Positions 49,101-58,873 of a stretch of DNA of 64,000 bases are shown here, in pieces. The DNA is from Pterois miles (Eukaryota > Chordata > Actinopteri > Perciformes > Scorpaenidae). The stretch covers positions 6,802,001 to 6,866,000 of the forward strand of contig CAMQGK010000001.1 of assembly GCA_947000775.1 (NCBI GenBank). Reading direction: 5' to 3'. The position numbers and the translations under genes were made by a program. Below the pieces are notes generated by a model, which ran no database searches, was not told the origin of the DNA, and saw only the letters and a list, made by a program, of their open reading frames with translations. Every line of letters starts with the position of its first letter. The first letter of the stretch is position 1.

Positions 49101-50157
49101 TGAAAACGTTAAATTTTTTTGATGCTGAAAAAAACCCATAAAAACGGTCTTATTACAGCATGTAGAATGATTCTATGGTGAGCAAAAGTCATTTTGTGAA
49201 ATGCCGGAAAATTTTACAAAAAAAATGCCAAAGTATAGTATGTCGAAATTTTTCGATGAAAACGTCAAATTTTTTTGATGTTGAAAAAAAACATGAAAAC
49301 GGTCATATTATAGCATGTAGAGTGATTCTATGGTGAGCAAAAGTAGTTTCACGTATTGTTGGAAAATTTTACAAAAAAATGCCATTGTATAGTATGTCGA
49401 AATTTTTCGATGAAAAGGTCAAATTTTTTTGATGTTGAAAAAAAACATGAAAACCGTCGTATTATAGCATGTAGAATGATCCTATGGTGAGCAAAAATCA
49501 TTTTGTGAAATGCCGGAAAATTTTACAAAAAAAAACGCCATAGTATAGTATGTCGAAATTTTTCGATGAAAACGTCAAATTTTTTTGATGTTGAAAAAAA
49601 CCATGAAAACGGTCTTATTATAGCATGTAGAATGATTCTATGGTGAGCAAAAATCGTTTTCTAAAATGTTGGAAAATTTTACAAAAAAAAAAACGCCATA
49701 GTATAGTATGTCGAAATTTTTCGATGAAAAGGTCAAATTTTTTTGATGTTGAAAAAAAACATGAAAACGGATGTATTATAGCATGTAGAATGATTCTATG
49801 GTGAGCAAAAATCATTTCTAAAAATGTTGGAAAATTTTACAAAAAAAAACGCCATAGTATTGTATGTCGAAATTTTTCGTTGAAAACGTCAAATTTTTTT
49901 GATGTTAAAAAAACCCATAAAAACGGTCTTATTATAGCATGTAGAATGATTCTATGGTGAACAAAAATCATTTCGTGAAATGTTGGAACATTTTACAAAA
50001 AAAACGCCATAGTATAGCATGTCGAAAAAAACATGAAAACGCCACAGTATAGTATGTTGAAAAAAGTATTAAAAATGCCATCGTGTAGTATATCGAAAAG
50101 TCATGAAAACGCTATAGTATAGTATGTCGAAAAAAGTCATCGTATGTTGGAAAAAAG
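19173..50157. repeat. 156-bp satellite array, main segment
   Basis: About 31 kb of head-to-tail units with spacing 155-158 bp, for example the GTAGAATGAT anchors at 22051 and 22208. Length variation comes mainly from the poly-A run before GCCATA. Variants at fixed positions (CATTTC/CGTTTT, GAAATGCCGG/GTAATGTTGG, ACGTC/AGGTC/ACCTC, GATTCTATGG/GATCCTATGG) are shared by distant units, often in blocks, showing multi-unit duplication. Each unit has a TAGAAT-N-ATTCTA palindrome. The last 150 bp breaks down to short units of about 35 bp. No gene is supported inside. The recurring 60-80 residue ORFs are by-products of the repeat. Confidence 0.98.
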
Positions 50158-51795
50158 AGCTACTGTAGACGCTACGGCGCTGCGTTCCTGTCCCCAGTGT
50201 ACCGTCGGGAGAGCTACTGTAGACGCTACGGCGCTGCGTTCACTGTCCCCAGTGTACCGTCGGGAGAGCTACTGTAGACGCTACGGCGCTGCGTTCACTG
50301 TCCCCAGTGTACCGTCGGGGGGGGGGGGGTGTGGTGGCGCTGCCTGCCCGGGTGGGGGCTCTGTGAGGGGGGGGGCGGGGGCTCTGTAGCGCTAGGGCTG
50401 CCTGGGTCGCGGGGGCTCTGTAGCGTGGCGTGGTTCTGTGTGTCGTCGGGGGCTCTGTAGCGTCGGCGCTGCGTTCCTGTGTGTCCGTGGGGGCTCTGTG
50501 ACGCTCGGCGCTGCGTTCCTGTCGTGTCCGTGGGGGCTATGTGCGCTCGGCGCTGCGTTCCTGTCCCCAGTGTCCGTCGGGGGCTCTGTGCGCTCGGGCT
50601 GCGTTCCTGTCCCCGTGTGCGGGGGCTCTGTGCGCTCGGCGCTGCGTTCCTGTCGTGTCCGCGGGAGGCTCTGTGACGCTCGGCGCTGCGTTCCTGTCCC
50701 AGGTCCGTCGGGGGTCTGTGCGCTCGGCGCTGCGTTCACTGTCCCCAGTGTCCGTCGGGAGGTCTGTGCGCTCGGCGCTGCGTCCTGTCCCCAGGTCCGT
50801 CGGGAGGCTCTGTGCGCTCGGCGTGCGTTCCTGTAGTGTCGTCGGGGGCTCTGTAGCGTCGGCGCTGCGTTCCTGTCGTGTCCGTCGGGAGGCTCTGTAG
50901 ACGCTACGGCGCTGCGTTCCTGTCCCCAGTGTCCGTCGGGGGCTACTGTAGAGCTCGGCGCTGCGTCCTGTCCCCGTGTCCGGGGGTCTGTGCGCTCGGC
51001 GCTGCGTTCCTGTCGTGTCCGTCGGGGGCTCTGTGCGCTCGGCGCTGCGTTCATGTCCCCAGTGTCCGTCGGGGGCTCTGTGCGCTGGCGCTGCGTTCCT
51101 GTCCCCAGTGTCCGTCGGGAGAGCTCTGTAGGCTCGGCGCTGCGTTCCTGTCGGTCGCGGGGGCTCTGTGCGCTCGGCTGCGTTCATGCCGTGTCGCGGG
51201 GGCTCTGTGCGCTCGGCGCTGCGTTCCTGTCCCAGTGTCGGGGGGCTCTGTGCGCTCGGCGCTGCGTCCTGTCCCCGTGTCCGTCGGGGGCTCTGTAGGT
51301 CGGCGTGGTTCCTGTCCCCAGTGTCCGTCGGGGGCTCTGTAGACGCTCGGCGCTGCGTCCTGTCCCCAGTGTCCGTCGGGAGAGCTACTGTAGACGCTAC
51401 GGCGCTGCTTCCTGTCCCCAGTACGTGGGGGCTCTGTGCGTGGCGGGCTGTCCCCGTGTCCGCGGGGGCTCTGTGCGTCGGCGCTGCGTCCGTCCCCGTG
51501 TCCGCGGGGGCTCTGTGCGTCGGGGGCCGTCCCCGTGTCCGCGGGAGGTACTGTAGACGCTACGGCGCTGCGTTCACTGTCCCCAGTGTACCGTCGGGAG
51601 AGCTACTGTAGACGCTACGGCTCTGCGTTCACTGTCCCCAGTGTACCGTCGGGAGAGGTACTGTAGACGCTACGGTGCTGCGTTCACTGTCCCCAGTGTA
51701 CCGTCGGGAGAGCTACTGTAGACGCTACGGTGCTGCGTTCACTGTCCCCAGTGTACCGTCGGGAGAGCTACTGTAGACGCTACGGCGCTGGGTGT
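50158..51795. repeat. GC-rich 54/55-bp minisatellite
   Basis: Outer copies have a unit running GCTACTGTAGACGCTACGG, CGCTGCGTTCACTGTCCCC, AGTGTACCGTCGGGAGA, starting at 50158, 50212 and 50267 and again from about 51540 to 51795. The central part (about 50330-51540) has shorter, irregular units that mostly lack A residues of the outer unit. The array is about 1.64 kb, roughly 30 or more units, and dense in CpG. It abuts the AT-rich satellite with no spacer. Confidence 0.95.
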
Positions 51796-53154
51796 AGTGT
51801 CGTGGACATGCAGCCACTTTCCCAGTAAAAGTCTAAAAGTCTCCACTGCATTCAGTTTAGTTTAGCAGGTTGTCAGCCGTGCGTCTGCCTGGCGATACGA
51901 TACTAGCTGTGGCTTGGTGCTCGCCATTGTCATACACATAAGGTCCGTCAGCACGGCGTGAACTTTAGCGAGTTTCCAACAGACCATGTGTGTGATGGCG
52001 GTGAGTGTGTGTTTGTTGGTGGCGTTGTAGCTGTGAACGTAGCTGTAGCAGACAGTGTGTATACAGTTAGTCGGTGAATAAATGCTACGAAGCTACAAGG
52101 TACAACTCCTCAGCTACGCTCCAGTCAAACGAGCTCAAGACGGGAGCCAAGTTCCTGTATCCTGCAAGTCCGACTCTCTCAAGGTGGACTAGCTGATCTC
52201 CTCCTCTGAGTTTTGTTCAGCTTTTTAATTATTAATGTCTTTTAACCCTTTAATCGGTAGCGTTAATTGGTTTAATTTCTAGTATTAACACCCCTATTAG
52301 CTACATTAGCTCAGGAGTGCTAACTTCTCCTAACATGGTGAAACAAGTAATGTTGGCTAACGTTTGGCAGCTAAGAACCGCTCAGCTTCTTCTCCAACGT
52401 TGTTGGCAAAATTAAAGTTAGCGCGTATTGAAGGGAGATGCCACCATAGCAATGTTGCTATATGATGACTATAACTTTTTTTATGACAGCGCCTCGTGTT
52501 TGCTGTGGTGTTTTTTATTATATCCTCATTAACCACACCAGTCCTCAGTGATTTTATACCATCCAAGTTCAAATAGCTGTGTTTTGACCTGGCCAAATTA
52601 ACTCAGAATATTGGATTTATACCAAAACACATCAGTCAAGCTGATGGAGGAGGCGAGGAGGCCTGTCAGTGTCAATTCAGCCTTTGTGCCAGATTATCCT
52701 ACTTCTAGTAGATACAGATACCTGATGTCTGTAGCTTCGCCAGGGATCCAATAAACACGCAGCCGTGATTCATGGCAAACAGTTTATTGTCAGTCAGAAG
52801 TGACAAACTATACATCCCATAAATAAGAGTTCACAAAATTTATCAAACTTAACACACTTGTTTGTTCCTGTTCTGTTGAATGAGGCTGAGATTATGTACA
52901 AATTAGGATCAAAATCACCAAGTTTTCAAATCAGATCATGCACACGAAACAGTTAGGATCATTATTAATGTAAATGATGCATATTTAAGTCTTGGATTGT
53001 GCATGTACACCGCTACATTCAATGCCCAAAGGATCACTTACATTCATGTGCTACTGTGTGGCTTGTTGGAGTTTGACACTTGTCCTCCAACTGCGAGTGT
53101 CTCAAAGCAGTTATGTACATTACATTTAAAATCTGTTTTTGTTTTACCTTTTAG
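51796..53154. other. Non-coding stretch right of the arrays
   Basis: No gene is supported. Apart from the sequence shared with 4790-5345, the DNA is ordinary AT-rich intergenic or intronic sequence with short unrecognised ORFs. Confidence 0.4.
52560..53045 (+). repeat. Diverged sequence shared with 4790-5345
   Basis: This is the second copy of the block described at 4790. It has the same order of short matches in the same orientation, including CAGTTTATTGTCAGTCAGAA, CATCCCATAAATAA, ATCAAACTTAACACAC and GCCCAAAGGATCA. The two copies bracket the satellite, pyrimidine tract and minisatellites. Confidence 0.65.
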
Positions 53155-53204
53155 GTGCCTGCAGGGCTTTTCTCCGTGGAGCCAACTCAGACAACGTTGC
53201 TTAG
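53155..53204 (+). other. Candidate small exon with consensus splice sites
   Basis: A pyrimidine-rich acceptor (TTTGTTTTACCTTTTAG, ending 53154) and a consensus donor (TTAG, then GTAAGT from 53205) enclose 50 bp. It is open in two frames: VPAGLFSVEPTQTTLL, or CLQGFSPWSQLRQRCL after a carried base. Both frames can join the two open frames of the block at 8644-8728. If they are exons of one gene, the whole satellite would lie in its intron. Evidence is splice motifs and phase only. Confidence 0.25.
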
Positions 53205-53378
53205 GTAAGTTATGAACCACATTATTCTCAAACGGGTATATATTAAAGATAAACTGCTAATTGGCAGAGTGATATGTGCTTGCTGTGGTTAATATCTAAA
53301 AAAAAAAAAGAAGAAAATAACAGCGAGCAGGACTCCAAATCGTAAAATATATTGGGTGTCAGGCAGCAGCATCAACAA

Positions 53379-53735
53379 GAGAAACAAAATCTCTGGCACT
53401 CACAGATAAAGTAACTTCTTTTATTCACAGGGCAAACAATCGTACGCATTTCAGCCAAAAGCCTTCGTCAGCGTGATCAATCGAAACATAAAGCCAGTTC
53501 AGACAATGTTTATGAAGTACTGTTTGGTTTGTATGTGTCACTATTCTTATACGTTTTGGTCTTGGGCTTTCTAGAGGCTCTGCATCCACAGATGTTTCCT
53601 ATCATGTGACCTTCCAGCCTCTCCCTCATTGGTGGCTGCTCTCACCTGAGTATTTACGTTTTGATTGTTTACGCTGATGATGGCTTTTGGCAGAAACACG
53701 TACGGTTGTGTCGGAGATTTTGTTTGTCTTGTGGT
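53379..53735. repeat. Foldback repeat
   Basis: The left arm (about 53379-53494) and right arm (about 53651-53735) are imperfect reverse complements. Matching blocks include GAGAAACAAAATCTC against GAGATTTTGTTTGTC, and GCCAAAAGCCTTCGTCAGCG against CGCTGATGATGGCTTTTGGC. Probably an old non-autonomous transposon. Target duplications were not found. Confidence 0.65.
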
Positions 53736-54072
53736 TAACATCTCGACATATAACTCTCTGTCAGATCTAATGCTGCATGAATATGAACCAAATATTAAAA
53801 AACATTTCCCTTTAAAGCTTAATTGATATTTCTTGATATACCATTGAGTCAGATGACTGCAGTTTATTGAGGAAAGGTCGCTCTGAGTAGTTTCAACTCC
53901 TACCTCTGTCCAGACCTTTTAACCTCGGTTAGTTCACCGTTTTGGTTTTACAGCTGCACAGACTGGAAGTGGGCAGTTTTTAACGTGTTAGCTGAGAGCA
54001 CTTAATTAGCTAATGTGATATGTCGAGATATTACTTCCGATACGGATCTTGATCCAATACCAGTGTAATAAA

Positions 54073-54122
<50 letters not shown>

Positions 54123-54986
54123 CAGCTGTTTATTACTGACTGCTGTACTCTCCGATACACGGTACTGAATTTAGGCAGCATTGGACCAACTCTAATTCGA
54201 TCAGAGGTGTGTTGAGACTCTTTCTGCGCCCTAGTGGTCAAGAATCTCTTTATGGGATATGAGCTACTTTACAAAACTTCTCATGGGAGTGACCTGCTAA
54301 AATATTCAAAAATGACCTCAAAAACACTGGCCGTAAAGTTCACATAATCATAGGAAAATAATTTATCACGCTGGTGTTCAAACTAATGCCTAATATTAAA
54401 TTACTGTAATAGGTTTCACACTCAAGCGCAGAAACAATAATTTAGCTACGTCTTCCGCCGTAGTTTGCCTTTATATACAAAAAAAATAAACACCATTAAA
54501 AGTACATTATCTGGTAAAGTTGTGGTAGTTCTGCTGGCTACAGAAAGGCATGTCTGCAGATGAGTAACCGCCATCATCTGACAGATCGTTACTTACTGTA
54601 CAAAATGTGCTATCAGCAAGTGGCTGCCTTCTATGAAAAACAGTAAAAATAGCTGCGGTGGTAGAAAATGGCTAGTGTGCTGCTCCGATAATAACTGTCC
54701 TTCATCCCTTAATCCCACAGACTGTAGTGAAAGTACAAAAATGAAACTGATATTAAATTGAAGCGGTTTGGTGGGGACGTTAGATGGCAAATTTACATAT
54801 AAAAAAGTGACAAAATGTCAAAACGAACCAGCGATATGGCTTCTTTTTTTAAATATAACTGTGATGTAAAGTGTTAAAGTGTCTTTAAACTTGCACCTGA
54901 ACACTGCAGAGGGGTCCATTGTGGATTTCAACCAGTCCGTCAGTCCCGCCGTAATCGGGAGAACTCACTGCGCGTCACGGCAGCGC
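53736..54986 (-). other. Region downstream of the nesprin stop codon; 3' UTR not delimited
   Basis: No coding region is supported. The part next to 54986 should be the nesprin 3' UTR. On the - strand an AATAAA occurs only near 54127-54132, about 850 bp beyond the stop, so the polyadenylation site is uncertain. Confidence 0.4.
54077..54118. repeat. (AT)n microsatellite
   Basis: About twenty AT dinucleotides, self-complementary and able to extrude as a cruciform. Confidence 0.95.
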
Positions 54987-55197
54987 TCACGTGGGCGGCG
55001 GGCCGTTGGTGTAGCGCAGCATGGGGTAGAAGGAGCGGGCGAAGTTGTTGGACAGTGTGCAGCTGTAGTTCTCGTCGGACAGGGGAACCAGGCAGGCCAG
55101 AACCAGCAGCAGGAAGAAGAGCAGGTGTAGGGGGAAGGCAGCTCGTAGGACCCGGTAGAAGAAGGGTCGCCGAGGGGAAGAATCCCTTCTCTCCTCC
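54987..55197 (-). CDS. syne2: Nesprin last exon: KASH domain
   Basis: 211 bp, acceptor ACATCCAG, first base completing an Arg codon, stop at 54987-54989. It encodes a short charged stretch (EERRDSSPRR), the membrane segment (PLHLLFFLLLVLACLVPL) and the KASH peptide in the perinuclear space: DENYSC, NNFARSFYPMLRYTNG and the terminal PPPT. In known nesprins the last four residues enter the SUN-domain pocket and the Cys about 20 residues earlier can form a disulphide with SUN. Both are present here. A GTG-initiated frame upstream of the acceptor is not a start. Confidence 0.95.
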
Positions 55198-55683
55198 CTG
55201 GATGTGGACACATGTTAAAGTTCATGTTTGACTCTGTAGCAGCAGTTTCACACAAAAAAACTTTACTCAAAGTCCAGTTGAAACTTTTTCCAGACCCGTC
55301 AACTGCATCTCAACTTCTACCTACTAACATTTAAAATAATCCATCAAACTTTCTACCAGAGAAATAGTCCATATGAAAAACGTTGATGTCTGTAAATAAT
55401 CCAGAGTAAAAAAAAGACCTTTGTGTCTTGGATGAACTTAATCCTCAGGCTCTGATCAGCCTGGGTCGGCTTTTTCTAATTACGCTCAATGTGTTTTCTG
55501 TCATTGCGGTGACTTTTGCAGGATAGCAGGAGGTGCTGCAGTCACCATGATCTGAACAGACAACAGCAAGCCTGGAGGCAAATTACTGCAACACCTGAGA
55601 TTTTGGGTAAGTTGTTTTCATTAGTTTAAACTGTACTATCATACTACTATTATACTACTATTAGGTAGTGCACAGGCCACAGC

Positions 55684-55888
55684 CAGTGGTTCTCAAACTT
55701 TTTCTGTTGTTCGCTCCTTTGGAGGAAGTAATATTTCCAATGACCGTCTAGGCAATTAATATTTCAAAATAAAATGGTTGGATAAAATGTTTATCACCTA
55801 AAATAATATTTTTCTTCAGATGACATTAATAATATAACTAGTGTTTTCAGAAGAAATATATAAACCTGCTACAGTTTGAGAACCACTG
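55684..55888. mobile_element. hAT-type MITE in a nesprin intron
   Basis: 205 bp with perfect 16-bp terminal inverted repeats (CAGTGGTTCTCAAACT and its complement). The CAGTGGTTCTCAAAC terminus is typical of hAT non-autonomous elements. No clean 8-bp target duplication is visible. No coding capacity. Confidence 0.85.
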
Positions 55889-55971
55889 TGTTAAACTAAC
55901 GTTAGCAGCAACACGTTCTGTCCGATCGAGGCCTTAAGCTACAAACTGCAGCGCCAGATTGTAAACTGTAC

Positions 55972-56024
55972 CTTCTAGTCGCTGGTTGTCCGACTGTAGC
56001 TGCCTGCAGACCTGCAGCCTCCAC
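55972..56024 (-). CDS. syne2: Nesprin exon: linker before KASH exon
   Basis: 53 bp between acceptor TTGCTTCAG and donor GTACAG. Phase 0 at its start and two bases carried to the KASH exon. It reads VEAAGLQAATVGQPATR, a low-complexity linker. Another frame (LQVCRQLQSDNQRLE) looks coil-like but cannot be joined in phase to either neighbouring exon, so it was not chosen. Confidence 0.7.
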
Positions 56025-57089
56025 CTGAAGCAACAAACAAGTCACAGGTGTTAATCCCTTCAAAGCATCAGCTAACATCTACAACAGGATGTTTAGTAAA
56101 CGTCAGTGTGGCTTCATAAAAATGACAAAAACAGGTCAAAAGTTCTATTATTCAGAGTAGTATTCAGATCATTTATTAAGTAAAAGTATGTGAAGTATTA
56201 TCAGCGAAATGTACTCATTGTGCAGTTAGGTGTCTATCTGATCTCTCATTACATTTTAATGGCGTACTACTTGTAAAATACTTGTAATTGAGTATTTCTC
56301 GGGGGAACAAGTCAAATTTAAGACCTTCTTGCATTTTTTGTTCTTTTGCTTCAATTTACAATGTAAAATCACGTTTAAAACCTGTTTCCCTCGAAACGTA
56401 ACTGAATGCAGTTTAGTTGTATGAGAACATAATTTTGTAGGAAACAGGGTTGCACAGGGTATCTGCAGGTTTCAAGTCAAATCTCGGACTTTTATAGCCC
56501 TTTTTAAGACCTACTTCACATTCATACTGAGAAAGAAAGTACTAAGGACATGAAAGAAAACTGGTCATAGCTGTTATACGACTGATGCATCATTACGGAG
56601 TGTAAAGTCCAGACCAGCTCAGCTTTTAGTGAAGGTGGAGGTCCAAACGCTGTCTGGAGGTTGAGTTGGGGTCTAACCACAGCTAACTGGACTGGCATTT
56701 ATACATTTTCTACCTGGTTTTAGCACTCTGACCTTCAGTTTGATGACAGCAACGTTGGCGAGCGCGGCTATCCCCTTTTGGTTCCACTTTATAGGCTTGT
56801 TACGGCATGTTCAAAAACATCTGAAAGCAGTGTTAATGAATTTTTAAGACATTTTGAGGCCTTAAATTCAGGCCTTTGGATTTTAGACTATTTGAGAACC
56901 TGCAGGAACCCTGATTTTTACAGTGTAATGTTACTTTTACGTAAATATTCTGAATTCTTTCTCACCACTGTCATTGTTTTTAAAGGTAATACCACTAAAA
57001 TCCTTTACATCCAGATTTGAAACCCAGTGTTGGACTGCTTCGTTTACTGTACATCTCCGCTCTGCCTGCAGGTAAATCTTCGGCTGTAC

Positions 57090-57164
57090 CTTGTGTAGCA
57101 GCAGAGAAGAGCCGAGCGTTCCCAGACCAATGCTGTCCATCTCTGAGCCGGTTGAGCAGATTTC
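57090..57164 (-). CDS. syne2: Nesprin exon: Ser/Gly-rich linker
   Basis: 75 bp, phase 0 at both ends, acceptor GTGTCTCAG and donor AAG followed by GTACAG. It encodes EICSTGSEMDSIGLGTLGSS and LLLHK. It sits where other nesprins carry the Ser-rich unstructured linker between the last spectrin-like repeat and the KASH domain. A symmetric exon of this kind could be skipped without a frameshift. Confidence 0.7.
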
Positions 57165-57765
57165 CTGAGACACCGACAGCAAACAGACCATCAGATACGA
57201 CTGACAGACGACACAGGTACCTGACATTACTGCTGATAGCATCTCATTTAAGCTTTCTGTTCTGAGTAATGTCAAATACTAGAATGCTTACATTTATTTG
57301 CCTCTGATGCACACAGATGTTTGAACAGATGCTGCAGTGACGACATCGTCTTTACACACTGCTACTTGTCAGGACAGTTTTGTTTATGTAACCCACAATC
57401 ACAGGTTTGTCTCAGAGGTTAACAATTATCTGACCTGAGGTTTCCATGAGATTCAGTTTATGAAAACAAACATTAATTTTATCTCAATTACTAACTGATG
57501 CAGATGGAGCACGTTATAAAACAAGACATTACCTAATTTACATGTGCAATCAATGATTTTGCTATAGTGCCCCCAACATACCTAATTTGTTTTGGTTATG
57601 CTTTTACAGTTCTGTAATCTGCAATTTCTGATGAAAATGGGAGTGTCCTTTAAGCCGAGACATTATTATTAGAAACTTTATGTATTTTGAATTTTACAGT
57701 TGTCCATAAACAAGTTTCAGACGTTTGTGTTCAGTGGACTTGCTGTGCACTGATAAAGGCCTTAA

Positions 57766-58405
57766 AGGGATAGTTCAGGTGTTTTGAAGTGTGACTGTAT
57801 GAGGAGCTTCTCCATAGTCAGTGTATTACTACAGTAGCTGGAGAAACAGACAGGAGTACCAGCACAGGGGCAAAGCAAAGTACTGCTGTGGACGATTTTA
57901 CACACCTAAGTGTAAATAAATGATACTGTATTCACCACTTTACCTCGCTGTCAGACACCTATACAATCATCAGTTAGGTTTGCTCTCAAAAGCAACCAGA
58001 CTCCATTTAAAAAAACAGCAATTTTACCTTACAGAACACAGTTTGGTTATTTCAGACTCTCTAAAGTCACAGTAACACAAACAAACCAATCGAGGCAGCG
58101 TTAGGTAGACCGCCAACTGTGTTCTGTAAGGTAAAATTACACTTTTTTTCACTGGTGGCTTTGAAGAGCATAGCTTCATTTCCCACCAGAAAGGGCTGTC
58201 TGATGGCAAGGTAAAGAGGCTAAAATATTACAAGTATGGCAAACACATCAACTGATACTGATTTATGTGGGTGTCTAAAATCCAGTGCTGGTGCTCCTGT
58301 CTGTTTGTCCACGCTGGGGTCACACTGACCACCTAGTAGGTAATAAACTGGCTATGGAGAAGAAGCTCATACAACTCCACTTCAAAAAACATCCAAACTA
58401 TCGCT
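57766..58405. mobile_element. TTAA-flanked foldback MITE
   Basis: 640 bp flanked by TTAA at 57762-57765 and 58406-58409. The ends are inverted repeats: left AGGGATAGTTCAGG, then TATGAGGAGCTTCTCCATAG; right complement AGCGATAGTTTGG, then TATGAGCTTCTTCTCCATAG. The interior also folds back (TTACCTTACAGAACACAG at about 58025 against CTGTGTTCTGTAAGGTAA at about 58118). TTAA targets are typical of piggyBac-type transposition, but no transposase is present. Related sequences lie at 307-815 and 2165-2290. Confidence 0.8.
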
Positions 58406-58681
58406 TTAACACTAGAAATTTCTACTAAAATATTGCACTCACAATGAATTGGGATTAATGTATTGAAACTGTAGCCACTTGACACTGTCTCCAGTAAGTT
58501 TACGTGTTTAAGTTGTGTGAGGTGAAATTTCAGGGTGCATAATATAGTTCTGTGTCCTGTAGTTACAGCTGTAATTTACTCTATGGTCTGCTCATTAGAT
58601 TTGTATCACTTGCTAATTCTAACACTTTTTGGCACATCAGCACCGTCAAACCAGACTGAGGTGAACGGTGAAAGGTCCTAC

Positions 58682-58873
58682 CAGTCTTTCCTGCAGCGTG
58701 TTCAGGTCAGCAGCCACCTGTCGCAGTAGGAGCTGCAGTTTGTTGCCGATGACGTGGACCTTCTCCTTGGCCTCCACACTGTCTTCTCCGGCGGCCTCCA
58801 GGAGGAGCTGAGAGGAGATCTCCTGCAGCGAGGACGCCTGCCGCTGGCGGCTACACAGCTCCTCCTGCAGAGC
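58682..58873 (-). CDS. syne2: Nesprin exon: end of last spectrin-like repeat
   Basis: 192 bp, phase 0 at both ends, acceptor CCCTGCTGCAG, donor CTG followed by GTAGGA. 64 residues including SLQEISSQLLLEAAGED and EAKEKVHVIGNKLQLLL, a hallmark of the nesprin C-terminal repeat just before the linker. Helical heptad pattern fits a spectrin-repeat helix. Confidence 0.93.

Noticed and set aside
24720..49815. Recurrent 60-80 residue ORFs (AHHRIILHAIIRPFSCFF-like) across the satellite, both strands
   Set aside because: They follow from a unit length divisible by three and vary with poly-A length. No start context, splice signals or conservation beyond the repeat itself.
8822..50157. CRISPR-like array
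   Set aside because: Whole units repeat with no unique spacers, and the DNA is vertebrate.
50144..51666. Overlapping ORFs over the GC-rich minisatellite
   Set aside because: All six frames are open because the unit is GC-rich and lacks stops. The frame shifts with every irregular unit.
54002..54241. ORF with a Tyr-Ile repeat on the - strand
   Set aside because: Created by translation through the (AT)n microsatellite.
56937..57275. 112-residue ORF taken as a single gene
   Set aside because: Only its middle 75 bp has exon boundaries in phase with the nesprin gene. The rest is intron read-through.
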